A program made the translations under genes and the position numbers. The notes below the pieces were generated by a model. The model was not told the origin of the DNA. It saw only the letters and a list, made by a program, of their open reading frames with translations, and searched no databases. Below are positions 26,688 to 35,801 of a stretch of DNA of 64,000 bases, piece by piece. This DNA is from Streptomyces sp. PsTaAH-137. Lineage in GTDB: Bacteria > Actinomycetota > Actinomycetes > Streptomycetales > Streptomycetaceae. Positions within the stretch are counted from its first letter, which is position 1. Each line of letters opens with the position of its first letter. The stretch covers positions 182,812 to 246,811 of the forward strand of contig NZ_QLLY01000013.1 of NCBI RefSeq assembly GCF_003259365.1. Reading direction: 5' to 3'.

Positions 26688-27917
26688 ATGCATGCCTGGC
26701 CCGCTTCTGAGGTCCCCGCCCTGCCTGGCAAGGGCCGCGACCTGAGGATCCACGACACCGCGACCGATGGGCTCGTCACCCTTGACCCCGGTCCCGTCGC
26801 CCGTATCTACGTCTGCGGCATCACGCCGTACGACGCGACCCACATGGGTCACGCGGCGACCTACAACGCGTTCGACCTGGTGCAGCGCGTGTGGCTCGAC
26901 ACCAAGCGGCAGGTGCACTATGTCCAGAACGTGACGGACGTCGACGACCCGCTGCTGGAGCGGGCCGTGCGCGACGGCGTCGACTGGGCGGGCCTCGCCG
27001 AGCAGGAGACCGCCCTCTTCCGCGAGGACATGACCGCCCTGCGGATGCTCCCGCCGCGCCACTACATAGGCGCCGTGGAGGCGATACCCGGCATCGTGCC
27101 GCTCGTCGAGCGACTGCGTGACGCCGGCGCCGCCTACGAGCTCGACGGCGACGTCTACTTCTCCGTCGAGGCCGACCCGCACTTCGGCTCCGTGTCGAAC
27201 CTGGACGCCGCCGCGATGCGGCTGCTCTCCGCCGAGCGCGGGGGCGACCCCGACCGCGCTGGCAAGAAGAACCCGCTCGACCCGATGCTCTGGATGGCCG
27301 CCCGCGAGGGCGAGCCGAGCTGGGACGGCGGCTCCCTGGGACAGGGGCGCCCCGGCTGGCACATCGAGTGTGTCGCCATCGCCCTCGACCACCTCGGCAT
27401 GGGCTTCGACGTCCAGGGCGGCGGCTCCGACCTGGCCTTCCCGCACCACGAGATGGGCGCCTCGCACGCCCAGGCGCTGACCGGTGAGTTCCCGATGGCC
27501 AAGGCGTATGTGCACGCCGGGATGGTCGGGCTCGACGGCGAGAAGATGTCCAAGTCCAAGGGCAACCTCGTCTTCGTGTCGCAGCTGCGCCGCGACGGGG
27601 TCGACCCCGCCGCGATCCGGCTCGCGCTCCTCGCCCACCACTACCGCTCCGACTGGGAGTGGACCGACCAGGTGCTGGCCGACGCCGTGGCCCGGCTCGA
27701 CCGCTGGCGGGCCGCCGTGTCGCGGCCCGACGGGCCTCCGGCGGAGGGCTTGGTGGAGGAGATCCGCGCGGCTCTGTCGAACGATCTCGACGCACCGGCC
27801 GCGCTGGCCGCCGTCGACCGGTGGGCCGAGCTTCAGGGTGCCGACGGTGGGGCCGACGAGGGGGCGCCCGGTGTCGTCTCCCGTGCCGTCGACGCGCTGC
27901 TCGGGGTCGCGCTCTAG
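26688..27917 (+). CDS. mshC: Cysteine:GlcN-Ins ligase of mycothiol synthesis
   Basis: MshC joins cysteine to glucosaminyl-inositol in the third main step of mycothiol synthesis. It is a paralogue of cysteinyl-tRNA synthetase: YVCGITPYDATHMGHA holds the zinc Cys and a HIGH-like motif, and GEKMSKSKGN is the KMSKS loop. The 409-residue length fits MshC rather than full CysRS, which has an extra anticodon domain. ATG 26688 begins MHAWPASEVPALPG. A compound repeat follows the gene. Confidence 0.96.
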   Translation: MHAWPASEVPALPGKGRDLRIHDTATDGLVTLDPGPVARIYVCGITPYDATHMGHAATYNAFDLVQRVWLDTKRQVHYVQNVTDVDDPLLERAVRDGVDWAGLAEQETALFREDMTALRMLPPRHYIGAVEAIPGIVPLVERLRDAGAAYELDGDVYFSVEADPHFGSVSNLDAAAMRLLSAERGGDPDRAGKKNPLDPMLWMAAREGEPSWDGGSLGQGRPGWHIECVAIALDHLGMGFDVQGGGSDLAFPHHEMGASHAQALTGEFPMAKAYVHAGMVGLDGEKMSKSKGNLVFVSQLRRDGVDPAAIRLALLAHHYRSDWEWTDQVLADAVARLDRWRAAVSRPDGPPAEGLVEEIRAALSNDLDAPAALAAVDRWAELQGADGGADEGAPGVVSRAVDALLGVAL

Positions 27918-27943
27918 CCCCGGCCTTTTCCGTACGCTTCCCG

Positions 27944-28021
27944 AAAGCCCCTCCAGGGCGATCGAGTCGAGGCCGCGGGGCTCCGCCCCGGACCCCGCTC
28001 CTCAATCGCCGGAGGGGCTTT
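27944..28021. repeat. Long interrupted palindrome of a common streptomycete type
   Basis: AAAGCCCCTCC (27944-27954) pairs with GGAGGGGCTTT (28011-28021), and inner segments also pair: GCGATCGAG with CTCAATCGC, and the GGGGCTCCGCCCC core. Copies of this GGGGCTCCGCCCCGGACCCC element are familiar from streptomycete intergenic DNA (recall). Here it sits 26 bases after mshC and can act as a terminator. Confidence 0.75.
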
Positions 28022-28083
28022 CTTCTGCGCACCGGCTCGTCTGCACCCTGGTGCCGTGCTTGTTTCTGCGCTAAAACCTGCCT

Positions 28084-31000
28084 ATGCGATCAGCATCGAG
28101 CACGCTCAGGCGTTCTGGACGCCTCAGATCCGTCGTCGCCGTGGCCCTGATCGGGCTCGCGGCCGCACTCGCCGGGCCCGGGCAGACGGCCCGGGCCGCC
28201 GACAGTCCCGGCGCCCTCGGTGACGTCACCGGGTTCCGTCCGGACAAGGCCCGCTACACCTTCGACGCCGGCGAAGCCGAGGCCCGGGTCAGCTTCGTGT
28301 CCGCCGAGAGCTTCCGGATCGAGGTCGCCCCGGACGGCACGTTCACCGATCCCGTGGGCGACGACATCGTCCTGCCGCAAGGTGCGCCGCCCACCACCCG
28401 CTGGAAGGACAAGGGCGACCGCTACGAGCTGAGCAGCGACAAGGTCACCCTTCGCGCCTACAAGTCCCCGCTGCGCTTCGCCCTGTTCAGGAACGACGGC
28501 ACCGAGGTGTGGGCCGAGAGCGCCCCCATCAGCTGGCGCGCGGACGACACCACCCAGCACCTCGACCGCGGCGCCGACGAGCAGTTCTACGGCGTCGGGA
28601 TGCAGAACGGGCGGGGCAACACCAGCCTGCGCGGGCAGACCGCCGAGGCCGAGGTCAGCTACGACTGGGACGACGGGGGACACCCCAACTCCGTACCCTT
28701 CTACCTCTCCTCCGCCGGATACGGCGTCTTCCGGAACACCTACGCGCCCAACACCTACACCTTCGGCGCGCCCGTCACCGCCGCCGCTGCCGAACGCCGC
28801 TTCGACGCCTACTACTTCGCGGGCAGCGGCGAGGACAGGGCCAAAGACGTCATCGGCCAGTACACCCGGCTGACCGGAAAACCGTTCCTGCCGCCGGTCT
28901 ACGGGCTCGAAGTGGGCGACGCCGACTGCTATCTGCACAACGCCAACCGCGGCGAACGGCACACCAAGGACGCCCTGAAAATCTCCCGGCAGTACGTCGA
29001 ACAGGACATGCCGCTCGGCTGGATGCTCGTCAACGACGGCTACGGCTGCGGGTACGAGGACCTGGCCGAGACCGCACAGGGGCTCCAGGACGACAAGGCG
29101 CAGCTCGGCCTGTGGACCGAGGACGGCATCGACAGGATCGCCGACCAGGTCAAGGCCGGACAGCGGGTCGCCAAGCTGGACGTCGCCTGGGTCGGCGACG
29201 GCTACAAGAAGGCCCTCGACGGCTGCAAGGGCGCCTACCGGGGGATCGAGGACAACTCCGACGCCCGCGGCTTCACCTGGGCCCCCGAGAGCTGGGCCGG
29301 CGCCCAGCGGTGCGGGGTGCAGTGGTCCGGCGACCAGTCCGGCTCCTGGGACTACATCCGCTGGCAGATCCCGACGTACGCGGGAGCAACCCTGTCCGGG
29401 CTCGCGTATACGACAGGTGACGTGGACGGCATCTTCGGCGGCAGCCCCAAGACGTACGTACGCGACCTTCAGTGGAAGTCGCTGCTGCCCGTGACCATGA
29501 CCATGGACGGCTGGGCGGCCAGTGACAAGCAGCCGTTCCGGCAGGGCGAGCCGTACACGACGATCAACCGGAAGTACCTGAAGCTGCACGAGTCGCTGCT
29601 GCCCTACCTGTACTCGTACGCCCACGAGGCCACGAAGACCGGAGTGGGCGCGGTCCGGCCGCTCGCGCTGGAGTACCCGGACGACCCGAAGGCCGCAACG
29701 GACGCCGCCAAGTACGAGTTCCTGACCGGCGAGGACTTCCTCGTCGCACCCGTGTACCAGGATTCCGCGGTGCGCGACGGCATCTATCTGCCCAAGGGAA
29801 CCTGGACCGACTACTGGACCGGCCGCGTCTACCGGGGACCGACCACGGTCGACGGGTACCGCGCGCCGCTCGACACCCTGCCGCTGTTCGTCAAGGGCGG
29901 CGCCGCCGTGCCGATGTGGCCCGGCATCCGCTCGTACACCGACCGGGACAAGGACTCACCCGTCGCCTGGGACGTGTACCCGCAGGGCAGTTCGTCCTTC
30001 GAGCTGTACGAGGACGACGGCGTCACCCGCGCCCACCGCGACGGCGCCTACGCCACCCAGCGCGCCACCGTCACCGCGCCGCGCTCCGGACCCGGTGACG
30101 TGCGGGTGCGGATCGGCGCGAGCGAGGGCTCGTACGAAGGGAAGCAGACCGCCCGGCCCTACTCCTTCACCGTGCACACCGGGGACGCGCCGAGCCGGGT
30201 CGACCTCGACGGCAAGAAGCTGGCGCGCGCCGGGTCGAAGAGCGCGTTCGACAAGGCCGCGCGGGGCTGGTTCTACGACGCCGACGACCGGGGCGGCGTC
30301 GTGCGCGTGAAGACCGGGACCCTGTCCACCGGGCGCGCCTTCACCGTGGACCTGCGCGACACCGCGGCCGTGGGCGGCGCCGCGCCGGGCGCCGAAGCGG
30401 CCGTCTCCGGCGCCGTGGACCAGGAACTGGGCGCGGGCGTCACCGGCACGGTCGCCGTCGACGTCACCGCGGGGAACAAGGACGCCACCGACGTCACCGT
30501 CGGCGTCGACGCCCCCGAGGGCTGGACCGCCGGGGACCCCGTGACCGTCGGCCGGATCCCGGCGGGCACCACCCGGCGCGTCGACGTCGCCGTCGCACCC
30601 GGCGCCGACGCGAAGCCGGGGGAGCGGGCGCTCACCGCCACCGCCCGCTACCGGAGCGCCGGTCAACAGCACACCGCACAGGGGCACTTCGCGGTCGCCG
30701 TGATGCCGGAACCGCCCGCGGGGCACGCCTGGGCGAGCGACCTGGAGTGGCTGACCTCGACCAACGGGTACGGGCCCGCCGAACGCGACCGCAGCAACGG
30801 CGAGTCCGGCGCCGCCGACGGTCACCCCCTCACCCTCGCCGGAAAGACGTACGACAAGGGCATCGGGGTGCACGCCGACTCCGACATCGAGGTCTATCTC
30901 GGCGGGCGGTGCACGAAGCTCACCGCGGACGTCGGGATCGACGACGAGATCAACGGCTACGGCGAGGTCGCCTTCTCCGTCGAGGCCGACGGGAAGGTCC

Positions 31001-31167
31001 TGTGGACCTCGCCGAAGGTCACCGGCGCCTCGGCCACCGTCCCCGTCGACGTGGACGTGACCGGGGCCCGGCACCTGCGGCTGAAGGTCACCGACACCAA
31101 CGGGTCGAAGACCGGCGACCACGGGGACTGGGCCGCCGCCGCGTTCACCTGCGCGGGCGGGAGCTGA
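28084..31167 (+). CDS. Secreted GH31 glycosidase with NEW3 and NPCBM domains
   Basis: This is a large extracellular enzyme of 1027 residues. The signal peptide ends near QTARAAD (about 39). The GH31 catalytic region spans about 60-640, with candidate nucleophile D366 in AKLDVAWVG and acid/base D417 in WSGDQSG. The proximal beta domain follows; then a NEW3-type domain of alpha-galactosidases (about 770-870) and an NPCBM domain (about 885-1025; DKGIGVHADSDIEVYLGG). Family members cleave alpha-glucosidic, alpha-galactosidic or related bonds; the exact sugar is not readable. It is a single gene, with no transporter or regulator beside it. Confidence 0.9.
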   Translation: MRSASSTLRRSGRLRSVVAVALIGLAAALAGPGQTARAADSPGALGDVTGFRPDKARYTFDAGEAEARVSFVSAESFRIEVAPDGTFTDPVGDDIVLPQGAPPTTRWKDKGDRYELSSDKVTLRAYKSPLRFALFRNDGTEVWAESAPISWRADDTTQHLDRGADEQFYGVGMQNGRGNTSLRGQTAEAEVSYDWDDGGHPNSVPFYLSSAGYGVFRNTYAPNTYTFGAPVTAAAAERRFDAYYFAGSGEDRAKDVIGQYTRLTGKPFLPPVYGLEVGDADCYLHNANRGERHTKDALKISRQYVEQDMPLGWMLVNDGYGCGYEDLAETAQGLQDDKAQLGLWTEDGIDRIADQVKAGQRVAKLDVAWVGDGYKKALDGCKGAYRGIEDNSDARGFTWAPESWAGAQRCGVQWSGDQSGSWDYIRWQIPTYAGATLSGLAYTTGDVDGIFGGSPKTYVRDLQWKSLLPVTMTMDGWAASDKQPFRQGEPYTTINRKYLKLHESLLPYLYSYAHEATKTGVGAVRPLALEYPDDPKAATDAAKYEFLTGEDFLVAPVYQDSAVRDGIYLPKGTWTDYWTGRVYRGPTTVDGYRAPLDTLPLFVKGGAAVPMWPGIRSYTDRDKDSPVAWDVYPQGSSSFELYEDDGVTRAHRDGAYATQRATVTAPRSGPGDVRVRIGASEGSYEGKQTARPYSFTVHTGDAPSRVDLDGKKLARAGSKSAFDKAARGWFYDADDRGGVVRVKTGTLSTGRAFTVDLRDTAAVGGAAPGAEAAVSGAVDQELGAGVTGTVAVDVTAGNKDATDVTVGVDAPEGWTAGDPVTVGRIPAGTTRRVDVAVAPGADAKPGERALTATARYRSAGQQHTAQGHFAVAVMPEPPAGHAWASDLEWLTSTNGYGPAERDRSNGESGAADGHPLTLAGKTYDKGIGVHADSDIEVYLGGRCTKLTADVGIDDEINGYGEVAFSVEADGKVLWTSPKVTGASATVPVDVDVTGARHLRLKVTDTNGSKTGDHGDWAAAAFTCAGGS

Positions 31168-31188
31168 CCCCGCACCGGAACCGGGAAC

Positions 31189-31250
31189 AGGTGAAAGGGG
31201 CGCTTCCCCCACGCGGACCGCGGCGGAAGCGCCCCTCCTTCCTTTCACCT
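31189..31250. terminator. Large bidirectional hairpin between convergent genes
   Basis: AGGTGAAAGG (31189-31198) pairs with CCTTTCACCT (31241-31250), and inside it GGCGCTTCC (31199-31207) pairs with GGAAGCGCC (31225-31233). A seven-base bulge separates the two blocks. It serves the GH31 gene and the opposing glutamine-rich gene. Confidence 0.85.
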
Positions 31251-31264
31251 CTCATGCGGTGCGG

Positions 31265-31873
31265 TCAGATCTTGCGCACCTGGATGCTGCGCAGGACCTG
31301 CGGCGACCCGGAGTCCCAGACACCGACGACCTGCTGGCCGAAGGCGAAGGCCTCCTGGACCTGGTCGTGCGTCTGGGGGTTGGGGTTGGCGAAGATCCGG
31401 AACTGGCCCTGGATGCGCAGCGCGATGATGCTGGGCTGTCCGGGCAGCGGCTGCACGACGTCGATGTAGGCGTCGGCGATGCCGGCCTGCAGCACCTGCT
31501 GCTGGACCTGCTGCTGGGCGTGCTGCACCGCCATCTGGGCGATCTGGTGGAGGTGCTGAAGGACCTGCTGCTCGACCTGCTGCTGCTGGCCGCCACCCTG
31601 CTGCTGCTGACCGAGCTGCTGGAGCAGCCCCTGGTACGGCTGCTGCTGGCCGAGCTGCTGCAGCTGCTCCAGCGAGCCGCCCATGCCCATGAGCTGCTGC
31701 TGGCCGAAGCCCTGCTGCCCCTGCTGACCGAACGGCTGCTGGCCGAAGCCCTGCTGACCGTAGCCCTGCTGGCCGAAGCCCTGCTGGCCGAACGGCTGCT
31801 GTTGCTGCTGCTGGTAGGGCGACGTGCTCGGGAACTGCTGCCCCTGCTGACTCATCTGCGGGGTCATGCTCAT
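31265..31873 (-). CDS. Glutamine-rich, prion-like low-complexity protein
   Basis: I do not recognise this 202-residue protein. Residues 1-125 are extremely rich in Gln and Gly, with tandem units such as FGQQGFGQQGYGQQ and runs of four to six Gln. From about 95 it becomes heptad-like (VEQQVLQHLHQIAQM), suggesting a helix or coiled coil. Residues 127-202 look folded, with beta-type sequence (IIALRIQGQFRIFANPN) ending LRSIQVRKI. It has no signal peptide. ATG 31873 follows GGAAGG by ten bases. It starts 38 bases after the subtilase stop, so the two are likely one transcript. The composition is like that of polymerising or phase-separating proteins (inference); a chaperone client or substrate of the protease is possible. 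Confidence 0.75.
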   Translation of the reverse strand: MSMTPQMSQQGQQFPSTSPYQQQQQQPFGQQGFGQQGYGQQGFGQQPFGQQGQQGFGQQQLMGMGGSLEQLQQLGQQQPYQGLLQQLGQQQQGGGQQQQVEQQVLQHLHQIAQMAVQHAQQQVQQQVLQAGIADAYIDVVQPLPGQPSIIALRIQGQFRIFANPNPQTHDQVQEAFAFGQQVVGVWDSGSPQVLRSIQVRKI

Positions 31874-31911
31874 GCGGGTGCCACCTTCCATCGATGGTTG
31901 GCTGCGTCGCT

Positions 31912-33651
31912 TCAGCCCGTGACCACAAGGCCGACGATCTCGTCGTCCGAGAACCAGACACGGACATCGGGCCGTCCCCCCGCGAAGGCGCTGTGCACCG
32001 CCTGGCGGGTCTCGGGGGACGGATCGTTCAGATTGCGCCAGGCGCCCGCCACGAACAGCCTGAGCCTCGGCGGGAGTTCGCGCGGATACGGGATCAGTTC
32101 GTCCCAGTACCGCTCGGCCTGGCCCGAACCGACCGTCGAGGGCAGCAGATGGGTCACCGCTCCTCTGATGTCGGGCCGGTTGCCGATCCGCTGCGAAGCG
32201 GGCCGGCCGGGGGCGTCCTGCTGCGGAGAGCCGGACGCCCGGAGCACCTCGCGCGCCCGCGAGGAGTTCATCGGGCGCTGGCCGCCGGCCTTGAGCATGC
32301 CCTGGAGGGCGGCCAGCGCGCCGACGACCACCGGGGAGGCAGCCGAGGTGCCGGAGAAGGTATCGGTGTACCAGGCGATCTCCTCGGAGCCGCCCTGCAG
32401 ATCGCCGGGCCGGTCCCAGAAGCCGCCGGTGGTGGTGACCTCGCGGCCCCAGCCCTGGGCGTCCACCCGGGCGCCGTAGTTGGAGAACGCGAGGCGCGAG
32501 CGGTCCGGGCCGTGGTCGCGGCCGTGCGTGCCGGGCGGCGGTGCGCCCGCGCCGACCAGGACCGCGCCGGAGGAAGGATTCGTCGGGTTGAACGGGTTGT
32601 GCCACCAGGCCGGGAAGCCCTCCGGGCGCCGCTCGTACAGTCCGTCGTCCAGCGACTCGCCGCCGTTGCCCGCCGCGCTCACCACCACGACCCCCAGTGC
32701 GGTGGCGTACCGGATCGCCGCGAAGTCGTCGGGCCACCATTCGAGGCCGATGTAGCCGCGCTGGTCGTCGCGCGACTCGAAGTCGAACCGCGGTCCCGGC
32801 CGGTGCAGTTCGATCAGCACGATGTCACCGGGGCCGAGCCGCTCGGCCGCCGCGTGGATCGCCGCCGCCGTGCCGACGCCCTGGAAGGAGGCCGCCGCCG
32901 TCACCGCCTGCGGGGCGATGCCGGTGATCCCGTGCTCGTTGCGGTCGCCGCCGATCACGCCGAGGACGGCGGTGCCGTGGTTGCGCCAGGCCAGGTCCGA
33001 GACGGGGGTCCCGACGACGACGCCCGCGAGCTTCGCCGACAGGTCCTCGTGGCTGAGCTGCCAGGCGCCTTCCACGTCGATGACGGTGACGCCCTCTCCG
33101 CCGCCGCCGAGCCGCTGCCACGCCCACACGGCGTCCACGCCCTCGGGCGCCGGTGCCAGATAGCCCTGGCGGCCGGTGAAGTCGGGGGTCGCGGCGGTCT
33201 TCTCCTTCAGCCGCCGCGCCTCGTCGAAGTCCTCCGGCGGAGCGGCCGGCACCGCGCCGGGCTTCACGTACGCGGTGTCGACCTCCGGCAGCGCCGCGAT
33301 CCGGGCCCGCAGCTCCTGGGCCCGTCCGCCGGCGCCGCGCACCCGGTAGAACAGCGCGAGGTCCGGTACGTCCGTCCCGGCTCCCACCGCCTCCGAGGCG
33401 CTCCGCAGCCGCTCCTCACTGCCGAACAGCGGTTCGAGGGCGAGCTGTTCGTCGCCCAGGAACATGTTCAGGGCCGATACGTCGGCGCCGGCGGCGGACC
33501 TGACCCCGTCCGCCTGGGCCCGCAAGCGGGCCTCGGGCCGCGCCAGGACGATCAGTTCCGCTTCCGTCCCGCGATATGTGAAACCGGCTCCGTCCGGACC
33601 CGGACCCGCAGCTCCCGGGCCCCGCGCCGGTTCTGCGTGTTGGTCGGTCAT
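31912..33651 (-). CDS. S8 subtilisin-like peptidase without a signal peptide
   Basis: This 579-residue protein has an N-terminal region of about 165 residues of unknown fold and a subtilase domain. The catalytic triad is complete: D192 in VTVIDVEG, H225 in RNHGTAV, S436 in SGTSAASP, with N329 in SAAGNGG for the oxyanion hole. The start MTDQHAEPARGPG has no hydrophobic export signal, unlike most Streptomyces subtilases, so it may act in the cytosol or leave by another route. The residues before 165 could serve as an inhibitory pro-segment (inference). GGGGAG precedes the ATG. Downstream, the glutamine-rich gene is co-directional. Confidence 0.87.
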   Translation of the reverse strand: MTDQHAEPARGPGAAGPGPDGAGFTYRGTEAELIVLARPEARLRAQADGVRSAAGADVSALNMFLGDEQLALEPLFGSEERLRSASEAVGAGTDVPDLALFYRVRGAGGRAQELRARIAALPEVDTAYVKPGAVPAAPPEDFDEARRLKEKTAATPDFTGRQGYLAPAPEGVDAVWAWQRLGGGGEGVTVIDVEGAWQLSHEDLSAKLAGVVVGTPVSDLAWRNHGTAVLGVIGGDRNEHGITGIAPQAVTAAASFQGVGTAAAIHAAAERLGPGDIVLIELHRPGPRFDFESRDDQRGYIGLEWWPDDFAAIRYATALGVVVVSAAGNGGESLDDGLYERRPEGFPAWWHNPFNPTNPSSGAVLVGAGAPPPGTHGRDHGPDRSRLAFSNYGARVDAQGWGREVTTTGGFWDRPGDLQGGSEEIAWYTDTFSGTSAASPVVVGALAALQGMLKAGGQRPMNSSRAREVLRASGSPQQDAPGRPASQRIGNRPDIRGAVTHLLPSTVGSGQAERYWDELIPYPRELPPRLRLFVAGAWRNLNDPSPETRQAVHSAFAGGRPDVRVWFSDDEIVGLVVTG

Positions 33652-33748
33652 CGGTCCACAGCTCCCCTCGCCACCTCTGGTCGTACGGGTGTGCCTGTGC
33701 CGCGTTCGTCGGGCACACCTTGCTACGGCCGGGCGCGCTCGTCCACCC

Positions 33749-33808
33749 CTTGTTCGCCAAATGCGTTTGGGAACAAGTTGAACGGGGAACCCCGTGCAAT
33801 TTGCACGG
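33749..33808 (-). promoter_or_regulatory. Stacked inverted repeats upstream of the subtilase operon
   Basis: Three dyads lie within 60 bases in an AT-richer patch. CTTGTTC-G-CCAAA (33749-33761) pairs with TTTGG-GAACAAG (33766-33777). CGGGGAACCCCG (33783-33794) is palindromic. CCGTGCAA-T-TTGCACGG (33792-33808) is a perfect 17-base dyad overlapping the second. They lie 98-157 bases before the subtilase start, a likely operator region. Confidence 0.6.
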
Positions 33809-33864
33809 AATCATCTGTCACGGCATAAACCGGCCAAAGGCGAGGAGAACGGGGACGGCGCGAA

Positions 33865-33902
33865 AGCGCCCCCGGTGCCGGTCGCCCGGCGCCGGGGGCG
33901 CT
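33865..33902 (-). terminator. Terminator after the PAC2 gene
   Basis: AGCGCCCCCGG (33865-33875) pairs with CCGGGGGCGCT (33892-33902). It lies 43 bases past the PAC2 stop, and so separates that gene from the subtilase operon. Confidence 0.8.
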
Positions 33903-33945
33903 CTTCGTCGCTCGTGGAACGCGGTCGGCGGTCCGCCTGCTCGTC

Positions 33946-34929
33946 CTACTCCTCGCCGTCACCGTCGTCGGTGTCGGTTTCGGGACGCGGCGGCTTCGGC
34001 GGCCTGCTCCTGCCGCCCGGGTTGTCCCGCAGGTACGACGAGCCGTCGCCGCCGTCCGTGGCATGGCCGCCGGCGCCGGGCGGTGCCCCCGGGTCGCGCC
34101 GCCGCAGATACCGCTCGAACTCGCGGGCGATCGCCTCGCCCGACGCCTCCGGCAGCTCCGCGGTGTCCCGCGCCTCCTCCAGCGTCTGCACGTACTCGGC
34201 GACCTCGCTGTCCTCCGCCGCCAGCTGGTCCACGCCCAGCTGCCAGGCGCGCGCGTCCTCGGCCAGCTCGCCCAGCGGCAGGCGCAGGTCGATCAGGTCC
34301 TCCAGCCGGTTGAGCAGCGCGAGCGTCGCCTTCGGGTTCGGCGGCTGCGACACGTAGTGCGGGACCGCCGCCCACAGCGAGACCGCCGGGACGCCCGCGT
34401 GGGTGCACGCCTCCTGGAGGATCCCGACGATGCCCGTCGGGCCCTCGTACTTGGTCTCCTCCAGCTCCATGCGCGTAGCGAGATCCGGATCGGAGGTGAC
34501 GCCGCTGACCGGAACCGGCCGGGTGTGCGGGGTGTCGCCGAGCAGCGCGCCCAGGATCACCACCAGCTCCACGCCCAGCTCGTGCGCGAACCCCAGCAGC
34601 TCGTTGCAGAACGAGCGCCAGCGCATGGACGGCTCGATGCCCCGGACCAGGACCAGGTCGCGCGGCTTGTCGCCGCCGACACGCACCACCGAGAGCCGGG
34701 TCGTCGGCCAGGTGATCTTGCGGACGCCGTCCTCCAGGAAGACGGTCGGCCGGTTGACCTGGAAGTCGTAGTAGTCCTCGGCGTCCAGCGCCGCGAACAC
34801 CTCGCCCTTCCACTCCTTGTCGAGATGCGCGACCGCGGTGGAAGCGGCGTCGCCGGCATCGTTCCAGCCCTCGAACGCGGCCACCATGACCGGGTCGACC
34901 AGCTCGGGAACCCCCTCGAGCTCGATCAC
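33946..34929 (-). CDS. PAC2 family protein, ParJ-like
   Basis: This 327-residue protein begins with GTG (IELEGVPELVDPVMVAAFEGWND), the PAC2 (proteasome assembly chaperone-like) pattern found near mshC in actinobacteria. AAGGAGG lies seven bases upstream. The C-terminal 60 residues are acidic and Pro/Gly-rich. I recall the S. coelicolor counterpart, SCO1662, as ParJ, a ParA-interacting protein that affects chromosome segregation; orthology here is inferred from position and sequence. It marks the left edge of the region I treat as an inserted catabolic island. Confidence 0.88.
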   Translation of the reverse strand: MIELEGVPELVDPVMVAAFEGWNDAGDAASTAVAHLDKEWKGEVFAALDAEDYYDFQVNRPTVFLEDGVRKITWPTTRLSVVRVGGDKPRDLVLVRGIEPSMRWRSFCNELLGFAHELGVELVVILGALLGDTPHTRPVPVSGVTSDPDLATRMELEETKYEGPTGIVGILQEACTHAGVPAVSLWAAVPHYVSQPPNPKATLALLNRLEDLIDLRLPLGELAEDARAWQLGVDQLAAEDSEVAEYVQTLEEARDTAELPEASGEAIAREFERYLRRRDPGAPPGAGGHATDGGDGSSYLRDNPGGRSRPPKPPRPETDTDDGDGEE

Positions 34930-35074
34930 CCAGCGCCTCCTTCCGACGTGCCCTCGCGTACCTGCCCACCTTACGGCGTCCGCGAGGACCCTCCGCAGCC
35001 CCCTGAAACCCGGAGGCTGCCCGGAACACTGCCCCGAGTCGGAGGAGCGCACTCCACCTCGCCCCGGTGATCTC

Positions 35075-35746
35075 TCACAGGGTGGAGCGCAGCCACTGCT
35101 CCACGCTGGCGATGTGCACGGTCGCCCAGGAGCGTGCCGCCTCCGGGTCGCCGTCGCGCAGCGCCGCCAGGATCGCCCGGTGTTCGCGCAGGGTGCGGCC
35201 GACCGCGTCCTCCTGGGTGAGGCCGCGCCAGACACGGGCCCGGGTGGTCGGCCCGGACAGGCCGTCGAGCAGGGAACAGAGCACCGAATTGCCCGCGGCC
35301 GCCACGATGCCGCGGTGGAAGTCGAGGTCCGCGGCGACCAGCTCCTCCACGGACGGCTCGGGCCCCAGCTCGTCCAGTTGGGTGGCGAGCCCGTCGAGCT
35401 GGTCCCGGCTGATCGAGGTCGCCGCCATCGCGGTGGCGGCGGGTTCCAGGATGCGGCGGACCGCGAGGAACTCCAGGACCGTGTCGTCGCGGTGGAAGTC
35501 GACGACGAAGCTCAGCGCCTCCAGCAGCAGCTGCGGATCGAGGCTCGTGACGTAGGTGCCGTCGCCCTGCCGGACGTCCAGGATGCGGATGAGGGAGAGC
35601 GCGCGCACCGCCTCGCGCAGCGAGTTGCGCGAGAGCCCCAGCTCGGCGGCGAGTTCGCTCTCCTTGGGGAGCCGGTCGCCGGGGCGCAGCGCACCCGAGA
35701 CGATCATGCCCTTGATCTTCTCGATGGCCTCGTCGGTGACGGCCAT
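35075..35746 (-). CDS. FadR-subfamily GntR regulator
   Basis: This 223-residue regulator has an N-terminal winged helix (LPKESELAAELGLSRNSLREA, about 28-48, read in two parts) and an all-helical FCD effector domain with metal-binding-like DLDFHRGIVAAAGN and a final EHRAILAALRDGD helix. FCD regulators usually respond to carboxylic acids or pathway intermediates. It is the last gene of the minus-strand catabolic run, 55 bases after the MFS gene, and is the best candidate for a local regulator. Start ATG 35746 follows GAGGGGG. Confidence 0.9.
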   Translation of the reverse strand: MAVTDEAIEKIKGMIVSGALRPGDRLPKESELAAELGLSRNSLREAVRALSLIRILDVRQGDGTYVTSLDPQLLLEALSFVVDFHRDDTVLEFLAVRRILEPAATAMAATSISRDQLDGLATQLDELGPEPSVEELVAADLDFHRGIVAAAGNSVLCSLLDGLSGPTTRARVWRGLTQEDAVGRTLREHRAILAALRDGDPEAARSWATVHIASVEQWLRSTL

Positions 35747-35784
35747 GGCAGCCCCCTCTGCTCGTCCGCCGGAGAGCCGAGTCC

Positions 35785-35798
35785 TCCGATGTCTCGGA
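35785..35798. promoter_or_regulatory. Possible operator of the FadR-type regulator
   Basis: TCCGA-TGTC-TCGGA, containing GTC-TCG-GAC, is a short dyad in the gap between the MFS stop and the regulator start. FadR-type operators often have GTC/GAC halves. The site is short and could be chance. Confidence 0.3.
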
Positions 35799-35801
35799 CC
35801 A

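Noticed and set aside
31600..31830. Tandem DNA repeats that could suggest a CRISPR or minisatellite
   Set aside because: The repeats are in frame and encode the Gln/Gly units of the protein at 31265-31873; there are no spacers and no cas genes.
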